Assembly: GCA_965216885.1 (NCBI GenBank)
Contig: OZ244209.1
Coordinates: 2,418,001-2,482,000, forward strand
Reading direction: 5' to 3'
Length of the DNA stretch: 64,000 nucleotides
Source of the DNA: CAYNJG01 sp965216885
GTDB lineage: Bacteria > Planctomycetota > Planctomycetia > Pirellulales > Pirellulaceae
Below the pieces are notes generated by a model that saw nothing but the letters and a program-made list of their open reading frames with translations, did not search any database and was not told the DNA's origin. Positions 53,179 through 62,719 of the stretch are shown piece by piece; positions within the stretch are counted from its first letter, which is position 1; every line of letters starts with the position of its first letter. The translations under genes were made by a program, and so were the position numbers.

Positions 53179-54114
53179 TCACACACCGCTGCCCGAACGC
53201 CGGCGACACCCCAGCACGGCCAGGCAGATCGATGCGACGAAGAGTCCTGAAGCGTCGTCCGCTTCTGGCACGGAAACAGCTTCTGCGCCACGCCCAAAGT
53301 TGCCCGACATCAGCAGAAAGTCAGAGAAGTCAACAACGCCGCTACAGTTCGCATCGCCGTCGGTATAGCGGGTTGTTTCGAGGTTGAAGTTCCCGGACAG
53401 CGTCAGGTAGTCAGTAAAGTCAACGACACCGCCACCATCGAAGTCTCCCCTGAGTATTTCGAGCTCGCGTAGCAGCTCGTTGAGCACGGAGTCCGAACAC
53501 GCGAGCTGAAGATCGTCTTTATTCGTTGCTCCATCCCCATTCAGGTCGAACGGACAAGTCAGCGCTGCAACGTCAGGACCGATAAAATCGTTGATGCTCC
53601 CACCGCCAAGGCAGGTTGGTCCTGTAAAGCGTATTCGATGCGAACCGTCATCGTCATAGAGGTCAGCTACCCTCCAATCTACGGGATCATCTACGATGTA
53701 GGTTATTGAATCCACACCGACAATCTCATCGACGCCAAATGGTGCCCAGTCGTCACCTTCAGTTAGACGCAGCAGGGGTACGAAGGCGAGCGTCGCTCCC
53801 GTTAGATCAAGTCGAGTCGTGATGCCGGGATGATCTGATGGTCGATCTACAATGATATGATCCGAATCCAACAGGACGCTGCTGAGTTGGATACGATAGT
53901 AAATGGGCGATCCATCGGTGGTGAAATTGAGCAGCTTCGCAGTGGCCACTCCGGCCTCCAGGTCAATTATCGGCTCAAGGTACAGTTCGCCCAACTCGTC
54001 GGCGCCGGGGTCAATCCACACCGGTTGGAGATCTCCTGCCGCTTCGTTGGCGAAAGCGTTGACGTTTCCAACCACGATTGCCACTAAAAGACAAAGACAG
54101 GATCGCATCACCAT
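53179..54114 (-). CDS. Secreted protein with dockerin-like EF-hands and PEP-CTERM-like tail
   Basis: The protein has about 311 residues from ATG 54114; upstream ATGs in frame are less suitable because the signal peptide (SCLCLLVAIVVGNVNAFA) starts here. The N-terminal half is beta-rich (GELYLEPIIDLEAGVATAKLL, SPIYYRIQLSSVLLDSDHI) and resembles carbohydrate- or cohesin-type ligand folds. Residues near 185-290 have calcium loops: DLNGDGATNKDD, DFDGGGVVDFTDYLTLSGNF and DANCSGVVDFSDFLLMSGNF, the latter two as a dockerin-like pair. The C-terminus VPEADDASGLFVASICLAVLGCRRRS looks like a PEP-CTERM variant (PEA for PEP). Surface display is inferred. It is convergent with the serine hydrolase. Confidence 0.78.
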   Translation of the reverse strand: MVMRSCLCLLVAIVVGNVNAFANEAAGDLQPVWIDPGADELGELYLEPIIDLEAGVATAKLLNFTTDGSPIYYRIQLSSVLLDSDHIIVDRPSDHPGITTRLDLTGATLAFVPLLRLTEGDDWAPFGVDEIVGVDSITYIVDDPVDWRVADLYDDDGSHRIRFTGPTCLGGGSINDFIGPDVAALTCPFDLNGDGATNKDDLQLACSDSVLNELLRELEILRGDFDGGGVVDFTDYLTLSGNFNLETTRYTDGDANCSGVVDFSDFLLMSGNFGRGAEAVSVPEADDASGLFVASICLAVLGCRRRSGSGV

Positions 54115-54481
54115 ACCAACAGTTCCGCCCATCTGGATTGCAGGAGCTAGTTTCCAAACCCGGATTCCAATCTCGGAACATTGGTAGGGCCCGGCCATGC
54201 TGCCGTATTCGTATTAAATTGCGTCCTTCTTTACGTTACCACAGATCGTACTCGCGGCTGCAAACGAATACGTCGATTGAATACTGGAACCGATGGCGAC
54301 CGTCGCTCCGGCATTGTTTTGTGTAAGACTGCCGATTCTTCTTCCCTAAAGGTCCAAAAACCTTTATATAACGTGGATCGGTTTTCGGTGGCAGCCAACC
54401 CTATTCCCTGCTGGGTACATGGCGGGAACGCTCCCGAAGAACGCAGTAACTGCAAGCCATTTCATGGAGGAATAGCAAGGC

Positions 54482-57307
54482 ATGGGAGAGCAACGCGTCG
54501 CGCCAGCTGCCAAACGGCGGCTTCGGCTTTTTGAGTCGTTGGAATCCCGTGTGCTGCTGTCGGCTGAAGGATTGGTCGCACCCGATGTCGTTAGCGTCGC
54601 TGGCCACTTTATCGGCGACGGTCACGATCACAGTCACGCAGATCTGCGCTACAACGCGGATGGCCTTGCCTACTTCGTCGACCCCGCGTACCCGGAGACA
54701 GGCGGCGGACACGACTGTGGTTGTAGTTGTCCCGCGTGCTCGGTGGCGGTCGATGCCGTTGCCGTGGTGCACCGGACTGGCGAGCCCGTCGCGACACTTG
54801 ATGAAGTGCCAGCCTACAACAGCAACCCAGATGCTCCGCACACCTACTATCTGGATTTCAATAGCCACGTTGTTTCTGGCACCGCATGGAACAGCTACAA
54901 CAGAAATCAGCCGATCCATGCGGTTGCTTACGATACCGATGGGGACAAACAGAGCTTCAACCAGTCTGAGCTGGACGATATTTTTGAGATCTGGTCGCGA
55001 GTCAGCGAAGACCTACTGCCGTTCAACATTAACGTGACGACCGTCGAGCCCCCCGCCGAGGCATTCACTCAGGGACGGGACGCAATTCGTGCTGTCATTT
55101 CCACCAATGTTGACGACGCCGCAATGGGTGGATCTGGCCAGACATGGTTTGCCAACGCCGGGGGAGTCGCATTCCTTCGTTCATGGCGTTGGGTAGGCGA
55201 TGTCCCTGTGTGGGGTTTCTACAACCAGTTACCGCAAACGGCGAAAGCAGTCGCCGAGGTCGTTTCACATGAGTTCGGCCATGCTGTGGGTCTCTCGCAC
55301 GATGGTACTCCCGGCACCACTTATTATGCCGGCCACGGCTCGGGAGAAACGGGCTGGGCGCCCATCATGGGCGTTGGTTACTACCGTGAGGTTACGCAAT
55401 GGAGCAAGGGAGAGTACGGCAACGCCAACAACCAGGAAGACGACCTCGCCATCATAACGTCGCCCATTAATCTTATTACCTACCGGGAGGACGATCACGG
55501 TGTTGGCGCGGAAGCGACTCCTATTGTTCTTGAGGACGGCAAATTCTTGATGACTGGCGTCATTGAGCAAGCAGGTGACACCGACGAATTTCGAATAGAG
55601 CATCCCGGCGGCCCCATCAGTGTTGCCGCGACGACGCAAAATAATGGCTTCGGCGCGAATCTGGATTTGATGCTGACACTGGTTCATGACGGTAGCGAAG
55701 AAACGCCAAACATTGTGTCCCGATCAGCACCGCTGGGAACACTTTCCGCTCATCTCCAGCTCGCTGATCTCGCGCCGGGAACTTACTTCCTACAGGTCAC
55801 CGGTGATTCCGGTCCGGGCTATTCTCAATATGCAAGTATCGGTGGATATTCGATCGAAGCTGAGATCTCATCGTCGATCCACGGCATCAAGGTTCACGGT
55901 GACTCGAATCAGCCAATCGAGGGCATCAGCTTCGAATTGCGAACGACTGGTGGCACTCTACTGCGGACGGATACAACGGATGAAAACGGTGAATTCGATT
56001 TCCAGGACATCAACCCCGGCACCTACCGAATTGTGGAGTTGGATTCCGGACAGCCAACGGACACGTTCGCTTCCTTTCTCATCACGGTGGCCAGTGGTGA
56101 AGTTCACGTCTGGCAGTCGGGTGAAGCAGGAACGGTGCCGGTGGGTCAAACGGAAGTTGCCAACTCGCAACTGGTCATCCAGAACACGCTGGAAGGTTCA
56201 ATCCACGGTGAAGTCACGGACGCTCTTGGTGTCGCGCTGGCGGGTGTTCAGTTAAGCCTGACCAACGGTGCCGGAAACATACTGTTTGGCACGACGGCTT
56301 CCGGGGCGAATGGTAGCTTCGCATTCGACGACCTGGCACCGGGTACCTACCTGGTGACTGCTCTGGCCGATGGCTTTGTCAGTTCGCAAACAACGGTGGT
56401 CGTCAGTAGCGGTGAAGAGGAGACTTCTTCACCACTGCCTGCCGACACACTGGAACTCGGTCAGTACGAGACGATCAATACGGACCTGTCCTTCCTGATG
56501 GAGGCCATCAACGACGCGCCCGTCGTTACCGAAGTCAAAGTCGGAAGTACGTTCTGGACCACGGCGAGCAGCACCAATAACTTCACCGGGTACGTCGATC
56601 CAACTGACGGACTTGGCTATGAAATTCCAACCGGTTATGCAACGGTTCCGTCTCTATTGGCCCAAACTTCACAGAGCAGTGTTCTGCCCTGGCGAAACAT
56701 TGACAAACTGTACGTCGAATTCAGCGAAGACGTTCAACCACCGACCGGTGGCTGGTCCAGCCCTGGCGTTATAGCGATCTTCAATAGCGCCAACGCGGCG
56801 ATTCCGGTTTCGAACATCTCGTACGATTCGACCAACTTCCGTTTGACGATCACCACCGCCAACGCACTGGGCGACGATCGTTATTTGCTGGCCATCGATG
56901 ACACGATTACTGATGCTGACGGAGCGGCACTGGATGGCGAATTTGGCAACGGCACGGATACGCTGTTTGGCAATCTTGGAACCTCCGGCGACGGCACGGC
57001 GGGCACGAAGTTCGAATTCTTATTCAACGTGCAGCATGCGGATGCCAGCGGAAGCGGTAGTGTCGACGTAACAGATCTCTCCAGACTTGGTACTGGGTTT
57101 GGCGGAAGAACGGGTAACGTCGCAGCGACCGCCAACTACAACCCCTACGCGGATTTCAACGGAAGTGGAGCAATCGATGTGACGGACCTCTCGATCCTGG
57201 GCACGAATTTCGGGGACAGCACGATTCCATCGACGCCGGTACCGACGAACCCGCTATTCCTGAGATCGAATGCCGCGGTCGCTGACGCCGTATTTGGGGA
57301 AAGCTGA
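54482..57307 (+). CDS. Secreted metzincin-like metalloprotease with dockerin, LEPR-XLL type
   Basis: The protein has 941 residues; GGAGG precedes ATG 54482. The N-terminus KRRLRLFESLESRVLLSAEG is a LEPR-XLL-like export motif. A His/Cys-rich patch (GDGHDHSHAD, HDCGCSCPACS) lies near 45-95. The catalytic site HEFGHAVGLSHD near residue 262 has the HExxHxxGxxH/D zinc pattern, followed by a Met-turn-like IMGVGYY. Downstream come PPC-like beta domains, SdrD/CNA-B-type repeats (GIKVHGDSNQPIEGISFELR, GEVTDALGVALAGVQLSL) and a dockerin pair (DASGSGSVDVTDLSRLGTGF, DFNGSGAIDVTDLSILGTNF). The frame ends early: an acidic tail typical of these proteins lies one base out of frame just after the stop. It probably degrades extracellular protein. 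Confidence 0.88.
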   Translation: MGEQRVAPAAKRRLRLFESLESRVLLSAEGLVAPDVVSVAGHFIGDGHDHSHADLRYNADGLAYFVDPAYPETGGGHDCGCSCPACSVAVDAVAVVHRTGEPVATLDEVPAYNSNPDAPHTYYLDFNSHVVSGTAWNSYNRNQPIHAVAYDTDGDKQSFNQSELDDIFEIWSRVSEDLLPFNINVTTVEPPAEAFTQGRDAIRAVISTNVDDAAMGGSGQTWFANAGGVAFLRSWRWVGDVPVWGFYNQLPQTAKAVAEVVSHEFGHAVGLSHDGTPGTTYYAGHGSGETGWAPIMGVGYYREVTQWSKGEYGNANNQEDDLAIITSPINLITYREDDHGVGAEATPIVLEDGKFLMTGVIEQAGDTDEFRIEHPGGPISVAATTQNNGFGANLDLMLTLVHDGSEETPNIVSRSAPLGTLSAHLQLADLAPGTYFLQVTGDSGPGYSQYASIGGYSIEAEISSSIHGIKVHGDSNQPIEGISFELRTTGGTLLRTDTTDENGEFDFQDINPGTYRIVELDSGQPTDTFASFLITVASGEVHVWQSGEAGTVPVGQTEVANSQLVIQNTLEGSIHGEVTDALGVALAGVQLSLTNGAGNILFGTTASGANGSFAFDDLAPGTYLVTALADGFVSSQTTVVVSSGEEETSSPLPADTLELGQYETINTDLSFLMEAINDAPVVTEVKVGSTFWTTASSTNNFTGYVDPTDGLGYEIPTGYATVPSLLAQTSQSSVLPWRNIDKLYVEFSEDVQPPTGGWSSPGVIAIFNSANAAIPVSNISYDSTNFRLTITTANALGDDRYLLAIDDTITDADGAALDGEFGNGTDTLFGNLGTSGDGTAGTKFEFLFNVQHADASGSGSVDVTDLSRLGTGFGGRTGNVAATANYNPYADFNGSGAIDVTDLSILGTNFGDSTIPSTPVPTNPLFLRSNAAVADAVFGES

Positions 57308-57380
57308 CGACGATGAGGACGACCTGCTGGATAAACTCGCCAACGACTTAGCAGGACTTCATACAGCCGGCTCAAGGTGA
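57299..57380 (+). other. Out-of-frame acidic C-terminal tail of the metalloprotease
   Basis: Ignoring one A of the GGGGAAAG run (about 57297-57304) reads on from AVFGE as ADDDEDDLLDKLANDLAGL and HTAGSR to a TGA at 57378-57380. This tail resembles the end of the YHYH protein (DTDVLDAVADDLAEAL). The gene therefore seems frameshifted at its 3' end, or the base call is wrong. Confidence 0.7.
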
Positions 57381-57602
57381 AGGTAAAGCGGGACTTGCTC
57401 TGTCAATCTCGACTATCGGGCCGTCATCAAGACTAAGCTTCGGGAACCCGTGAAGCTTGCGGACATTAGCCAGCCCCTTTTTCTGGCTCATTTCTGCCAC
57501 GTTTAGCCGCATCTCCGCCAGCATTTCCCATGGCCCGGAAAGTTTCTCTTGGATTTGTGTCAGAATCGGACATACGCCGGGTTAAGGCAGGCGGAGGCAA
57601 GC

Positions 57603-58199
57603 ATGACAGAATTTCCAGAGACACGAGCCAGCCTGCTGATACAGCTCCGGACGCCGGAAAACCGGGAGGCGTGGGAGGCGTTCGCTGCCACGTACCAACC
57701 GGTCATTTACCGCATGGCACGGCGTCGCGGGTTACAGGATGCGGACGCTCGGGACCTCGTGCAGAACGTTCTGGTTCGGGTTTCGGCGGCCATCGATCGC
57801 TACGAACCGCAACCGGGCGTGCGATTTCGAAACTGGCTCAGCCGTGTCGCGAAGAACGCCATTCTCTCGGCATTAACGCGACGGGCGCGAGATCGCGGCC
57901 AGGGGGGAACAGACGCATCCGACCAACTCGCACAGCGCCCCGATCTTTCGGACCAAACGGATCGTGAACTCGAAACCGAAATCATGCGAGAACAGTTTCT
58001 CCGCGCCGCTGCTGTTGTCCGCACGGACGTCAACGACGAAACGTGGAAGGCCTTCGAAGCGACCGTGATCAACGGCCTTTCCTGCGACGACGCGGCCCAA
58101 GAACTGGGCAAATCCGTCGGCACCGTGTACGCGGCCCGAAGCCGCGTTCTCAAGCGACTACGTGACCAGATTCAACTGTCCCGCGGAGCAGAGAAATGA
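57603..58199 (+). CDS. ECF-type sigma factor (overlaps anti-sigma/kinase gene)
   Basis: The protein has 198 residues. ATG 57603 follows GGAGGCAAGC; the open frame upstream to 57549 is not needed. Sigma2: WEAFAATYQPVIYRMARRRG, LQDADARDLVQNVLVRVSAA, RFRNWLSRVAKNAILSAL. Sigma4 is degenerate but recognisable: TWKAFEATVINGLSCDDAAQE and the helix-turn-helix LGKSVGTVYAARSRVLKRLRD. The stop overlaps the next start as ATGA, so translation is coupled and the two proteins are made in step. The next gene has an anti-sigma zinc-finger motif. This strongly suggests a sigma/anti-sigma pair whose control arm is a kinase. Confidence 0.93.
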   Translation: MTEFPETRASLLIQLRTPENREAWEAFAATYQPVIYRMARRRGLQDADARDLVQNVLVRVSAAIDRYEPQPGVRFRNWLSRVAKNAILSALTRRARDRGQGGTDASDQLAQRPDLSDQTDRELETEIMREQFLRAAAVVRTDVNDETWKAFEATVINGLSCDDAAQELGKSVGTVYAARSRVLKRLRDQIQLSRGAEK

Positions 58200-60094
58200 A
58201 CCAGCCCGAAACCTTCCCCGGCGTGCCGCCTTGCGACCTCGCTCGTATACATCGCTTCCTGGCATCAGACAACTACAATCTCGACGACTCCGACCTGATC
58301 TCGCACCTGGATGAATGCGAATCGTGTCGTGTCCACCTCGAACAACAGGCCATCGGCGAGGAACTGCTGCACACCGCCACGAAGCTGCTGAAACCGGACG
58401 AATTCGATTCAGCCGGTACGGATGCTTGCAGCGCTGCGACCATGCACGGCCTGACGGCGTTGGGGGAGCAAGCGGGCCAACATCCGGCTGCCGTGCAGGA
58501 TGCGCTCGACGCCCTCGCGCCGTCGGATCACCCGGAACACTTTGGCAGGCTCGGCCCCTACGAAGTTACCGGGGTTGTCGGCGTCGGAGCCATGGGCGTT
58601 GTGCTAAAAGCCATCGATCCCTCGCTGGACCGCGTCGTCGCTCTGAAGATGATGGCGCCCCGCCTGGCGAACAACGAAGTAGCTCGCATCCGATTTCTTC
58701 GTGAGGCAAAAGCGGCTGCCGCAATACTGCATCCCAATGTCATTCCGATTCACGGCGTATCCAGTGACAGCGAAATCCCCTACCTGGTGATGTCTTACAT
58801 CCGTGGTGGCTCCCTACAACGGAGACTGCAAAACAACGGCCGCATGCCTCTGCTTGAAGTGCTACGCATTGGCTCGCAGATTGCGGCCGGGCTCGAAGCG
58901 GCTCACGCGAAGGGTCTGGTGCATCGTGACATCAAACCGGAAAACGTGCTGCTGGAAGACGGAGTGGAACGTGTTACGATCACGGACTTCGGGCTCGCTC
59001 GCGCGGTGGATGACAATACCGTGACACAGCAAGGCACCATCGCCGGCACGCCAATGTACATGTCACCGGAACAGGCGCGGGGCCAACAAGTCGATCAGCA
59101 GACAGATCTCTTTAGTCTTGGTAGCGTGCTCTACGCGTTATGCACCGGTCAGCCACCCTTTCGAGCCGACACGTCGTATGGCGTAATGCGACGGATCATT
59201 GACGAGTCGCCCGCGCCCATACAGGAGTTGGCGCCGGAAATTCCGGACTGGTTCGCGAGCATTGTTAGCCGATTGATGGCGAGAGAGAAGTCCAACCGCT
59301 TCCAATCCGCTACCGACGTACACCGTTTGCTGGAAGCCTGCCTGGGACACGTTCAGCAACCGGACATCATCGCCTTGCCGGAGATTCCCGGAACCCAGGC
59401 GGATGGCACGCCAACAGATCCGCTCGCCACACGATCGGTGGGACGTCGTATTGTGCTTGCCGCGATCATCGCTGGCGTGTTTGTCTCGGCGTTCGCCGGA
59501 CTATCTACCATGCTGAATCGGCCCCGCAAGCCATTCATGGTTGGCGGGGGAGCCTCTGTCGCGAGCGACGACTGGCGTTTCACTTCCGGCAGCCTGTACC
59601 TAAGTGCAGGAGAACCCGGAGTGCTGTTTGGTATGTTCCAGGATCCGGCCGGCAACCGCGGGCTCTCTTACGTCATGTTGTTCCACCATGACTACGTCGA
59701 ACAAACCGCCGTGGGACATTCGGGCAAAGACGGCATGACGTTCGACGGAGAAGTCGCTGACATGCACACCAGCTTCGCGATTGCAGGAAGAAGCATTGCG
59801 ATGCACCTCACGATGCAGATCAACGAGAACGGAAACGCCATCGACACCACCACACTCACAGTCAACGGCAGGGAACTCGACTACAAAGCCGGCGAGGTTC
59901 TGTTGGTCGATCTGACGACGGATTCCGTCGCCTTCACGCAAGTCAACGCAAAGCTGCCGGGGAACCTGCCGGATCCGCAGGATATCATTGAGGATACCGA
60001 TGCCGTGGCCAGACTTGCGCGGCAACTGGCTGAACTGGACGGTGTCCGAAAATTCCTCACCCTGTCGCCATCGAAGACAGACATTCCGCGCTAG
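58196..60094 (+). CDS. Anti-sigma zinc-finger / Ser/Thr kinase fusion with membrane anchor
   Basis: The protein has 632 residues. Residues 37-44 hold HLDECESC, the H-x3-C-x2-C zinc motif of ZAS anti-sigma domains, in the segment that usually binds the sigma factor. The kinase lies at about 119-390: GVGAMGVVLKA, VALKMM near 150, HRDIKPENVLL at 243, DFG at 264-266, SPEQARGQQ. A membrane segment (VLAAIIAGVFVSAFAGLSTML) spans about 423-443. The outside part of about 180 residues is a beta-rich, LamG-like region (DWRFTSGSLYLSAGEPG, FAIAGRSIAMHLTMQI, LTVNGRELDYKAGE). The gene overlaps the ECF sigma gene by 4 bp. Inferred mechanism: an external signal alters the kinase or zinc-finger and releases the sigma factor. 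The kinase motifs look intact. Confidence 0.92.
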   Translation: MNQPETFPGVPPCDLARIHRFLASDNYNLDDSDLISHLDECESCRVHLEQQAIGEELLHTATKLLKPDEFDSAGTDACSAATMHGLTALGEQAGQHPAAVQDALDALAPSDHPEHFGRLGPYEVTGVVGVGAMGVVLKAIDPSLDRVVALKMMAPRLANNEVARIRFLREAKAAAAILHPNVIPIHGVSSDSEIPYLVMSYIRGGSLQRRLQNNGRMPLLEVLRIGSQIAAGLEAAHAKGLVHRDIKPENVLLEDGVERVTITDFGLARAVDDNTVTQQGTIAGTPMYMSPEQARGQQVDQQTDLFSLGSVLYALCTGQPPFRADTSYGVMRRIIDESPAPIQELAPEIPDWFASIVSRLMAREKSNRFQSATDVHRLLEACLGHVQQPDIIALPEIPGTQADGTPTDPLATRSVGRRIVLAAIIAGVFVSAFAGLSTMLNRPRKPFMVGGGASVASDDWRFTSGSLYLSAGEPGVLFGMFQDPAGNRGLSYVMLFHHDYVEQTAVGHSGKDGMTFDGEVADMHTSFAIAGRSIAMHLTMQINENGNAIDTTTLTVNGRELDYKAGEVLLVDLTTDSVAFTQVNAKLPGNLPDPQDIIEDTDAVARLARQLAELDGVRKFLTLSPSKTDIPR

Positions 60095-60121
60095 CAGCCG
60101 AATGCTCCAAGCTCCGCTTTC

Positions 60122-62719
60122 TCAAGGCTCCACTGAGTTATCCAGGCCTTGCATTTCTCGTTCGAGAATCCGGTAGACCAGGCGATTCTCCCAACTGTAG
60201 TCCGCGCCCGATGCGATAACCTCGACCCGGTCTGCTTCGAAACGCTCGGTTGCTTTGTCAAGCGAGGCCTTCGCTTCGGCCGTTCGCCCCAAGCCACGCA
60301 ACGCCAAAGCGTCCACCAGGTAGGTCGTCGCCGTCAGGTAAGTCGAACCGGGATCTTCCTCGCGGCACTTCGCGTTCCATTCAAGTGTCCCAGCGTGGTT
60401 GGAAGTTCGCAGCTCCGCAATTGCACGCGTCATACAGAACCAGTGGTGCAAATCGGAACTCTCGAATTTCGATCCAAGCTCCGCCATCGAAACGAGTGTG
60501 GGGAGATTCTCCTGCGGCTGCAGGTTGGGTCGTAGCAGACAGACTTTTGCAATCCGGCTGGCAACCTCGGGACGGTACGCGTTCTGAAAGGCATCGTAGA
60601 TCTTCTGGCAGTGCATCTGATATCGACCTTCATCCTGCAAGTACAGCCAGGTGATTGCAGATTGGTATCGCCGCTCCTGATACTCGAACTTCTCCAACAC
60701 TCGATCGTTGTAGTAAATCTTCTCTCGCAGCTGGGCGTCGTTTTTCGCGGTCGCGATGTACTGGTAACTGCGGTTGAGTTTCCGCACGTCCGCCGCGAGA
60801 TACATGAACAACGCCGTGGTCACGACGCAGCAGACAATCCGCGGGATGAAGTGAGCTCGACGAATTGCCAGCGTCAGGGAAAACACGATCGCTCCCGCCG
60901 TCACGAGCATGACCCACACCGGCGGCCCAATCGGTTGGAAACAGACAAAGGCGAAAATCGCGGACAGGAACACATAAGCCGCGCGTTCCCATGTGAGCCC
61001 AAACCACAGCCCACCTCGTACGCCCTCGCTCCACAACATCCCGGAAAGGACACTGGATACGCCGAGCGGCACGACGACCCAGCACGCCGCTCGAAAGATC
61101 GCCGCCCAAAGCCCGGGCATAATCCCCGATTCCTGATCCATGGCAATCTTGCGGCGGATCATGTCACCCCGATACTGCAACTGCACATCTTCAATCCCGG
61201 GGTATCGTTTCACCAACGCCTGTTTCGCCAACTGCTGTTCGACCTCGGTTTCTAGAAACATCGAACCCGCGATTAGTTGAATGTCCTGGTAGCCCCGATC
61301 CACCACATTCTGTGAAACCGAAGGCCAGCCAATGGAGATAACGAAGGCGATAGCCCCAGCGAGAAAGGCAGCCGTTGCAGCGGAGACGACATTGCTGTCC
61401 CGCGATGCCGGTCGCACCAGCCACACGTTCAAGAACGAGCACACGGCCACCACCGGAATGATCAGGAATTCGAGACTCTCGGCCAGCTCATAGGGGATGC
61501 CCCGAAATGCCGTCGCCCATCTCGCCCATGTTTCTTTCGATTCGCCAAGCACGCGCAAGCGTTCGTACTCGATCCCCAGAGAACGCAGCTCACCAACCAG
61601 CAACAGCCCTCCAACCAACACCCCACACAGTAGTCCGGTGAACGAGGACGCGAGCACCGACCGGAGGTTCTTGCGAATCCACACGGATGCCACGCTGACG
61701 GCCGTTGGCGCCCGGACCGACAGCATGTCGCCGTCCAGCCAGGCTTGCAGATCGTCCGCGAACGCTCCGGCGGAGGAGTAACGCTCTGCCGGATTTTTTG
61801 CCATCGCCCTCTGACAGATCAAATCCAGATCGCGGTCAGCATCAGGGCGAAGCGTGCGCAAGGACGGCGTCGACTCCTTAATCGTCGCCATAACGATCTG
61901 CATCGGTGACTCGCCCTGAAACGGAGCGTTCCCGGTAATCAGCCAATAAAGCACAGCCCCTATCGAGAAGATGTCCGTGGCCGTCGTAATGTCCTTCCGA
62001 CCTTCGGCCTGCTCGGGCGCCATGAAGCCCGGAGTCCCCAACGCAAAACCGGTTTGCGTCAGACCACTTTCGTCATCCATCCGTTTGGCCAGCCCAAGGT
62101 CCGTGATGACCGGTTCGCCCCGTTCGTTAATCAAAATGTTCGCCGGTTTGAGATCCCGATGAAGTACACCTCTCTGATGTGCGTGCTGGACCGCTCTCGC
62201 AATCTTGATGACCAACTCCACCAGGACGCGAGGGCTCCCCTGAAAGCGTTCGAGATTCTGATTGAGCGCACCGCCTTCGATATACTTCATGGAAAAGAAG
62301 TGATTGCCCTTCACCTCGCCAACTTCATAGACCGGTACGATTCCCGGATGATCCAGTCTTGCCGCGGCTTCCCCCTCCAGCCGAAAACGCTGAATCTCGG
62401 CTTCGGAGGCGAACTGTCCGCCAAGGATCATCTTTACTGCGACCGTTCTTTCCAGCTTCGTGTCGCGGGCCTTGTAGACGATGCCCATACCTCCCCGCCC
62501 AAGTTCGCCTACGACCTCGTAGCCAGCGCTATCCAGATCGTGCGCCGAATGTTGCCGGTGGATCGCCGCATTAACACCGGACCGAGGATCGGCCGAATCC
62601 AGCGTTGCTTCTTCATAGGAAGGTGATTCCGACCGATCAAGCGTCGGCATATCGGGCGATGGCGTGGAGTCGCTGTCCTCCCCGTCAGGGCGACTCGGTG
62701 GCAGTGTCTCATCGGGCAT
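60122..62719 (-). CDS. Multi-membrane Ser/Thr protein kinase with DLG activation motif
   Basis: The protein has 865 residues. An acidic, Ser/Pro-rich N-terminus (1-60) precedes the kinase at about 66-335: GRGGMGIVYKA near 74, VAVKMIL near 95, HRDLKPANILI at 187-189, then DLG at 207-209 where DFG is usual, and APEQAEG. The change Phe to Leu is also tolerated in some active kinases. The C-terminal half has about seven hydrophobic segments (355-380, 415-440, 450-470, 545-570, 575-590, 605-625, 635-655), then TPR-like helices at the end (SKFESSDLHHWFCMTRAI, ALALRGLGRTAEAKASLDKA). The membrane domain is not of a known sensor type to me. It is convergent with the sigma/kinase pair, 27 bp apart, and is not linked to its own sigma gene. 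Confidence 0.92.
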   Translation of the reverse strand: MPDETLPPSRPDGEDSDSTPSPDMPTLDRSESPSYEEATLDSADPRSGVNAAIHRQHSAHDLDSAGYEVVGELGRGGMGIVYKARDTKLERTVAVKMILGGQFASEAEIQRFRLEGEAAARLDHPGIVPVYEVGEVKGNHFFSMKYIEGGALNQNLERFQGSPRVLVELVIKIARAVQHAHQRGVLHRDLKPANILINERGEPVITDLGLAKRMDDESGLTQTGFALGTPGFMAPEQAEGRKDITTATDIFSIGAVLYWLITGNAPFQGESPMQIVMATIKESTPSLRTLRPDADRDLDLICQRAMAKNPAERYSSAGAFADDLQAWLDGDMLSVRAPTAVSVASVWIRKNLRSVLASSFTGLLCGVLVGGLLLVGELRSLGIEYERLRVLGESKETWARWATAFRGIPYELAESLEFLIIPVVAVCSFLNVWLVRPASRDSNVVSAATAAFLAGAIAFVISIGWPSVSQNVVDRGYQDIQLIAGSMFLETEVEQQLAKQALVKRYPGIEDVQLQYRGDMIRRKIAMDQESGIMPGLWAAIFRAACWVVVPLGVSSVLSGMLWSEGVRGGLWFGLTWERAAYVFLSAIFAFVCFQPIGPPVWVMLVTAGAIVFSLTLAIRRAHFIPRIVCCVVTTALFMYLAADVRKLNRSYQYIATAKNDAQLREKIYYNDRVLEKFEYQERRYQSAITWLYLQDEGRYQMHCQKIYDAFQNAYRPEVASRIAKVCLLRPNLQPQENLPTLVSMAELGSKFESSDLHHWFCMTRAIAELRTSNHAGTLEWNAKCREEDPGSTYLTATTYLVDALALRGLGRTAEAKASLDKATERFEADRVEVIASGADYSWENRLVYRILEREMQGLDNSVEP

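Noticed and set aside
53160..53182. ACGGATTGATCCGT palindrome as a terminator
   Set aside because: The stem is short and no T-run follows on either strand.
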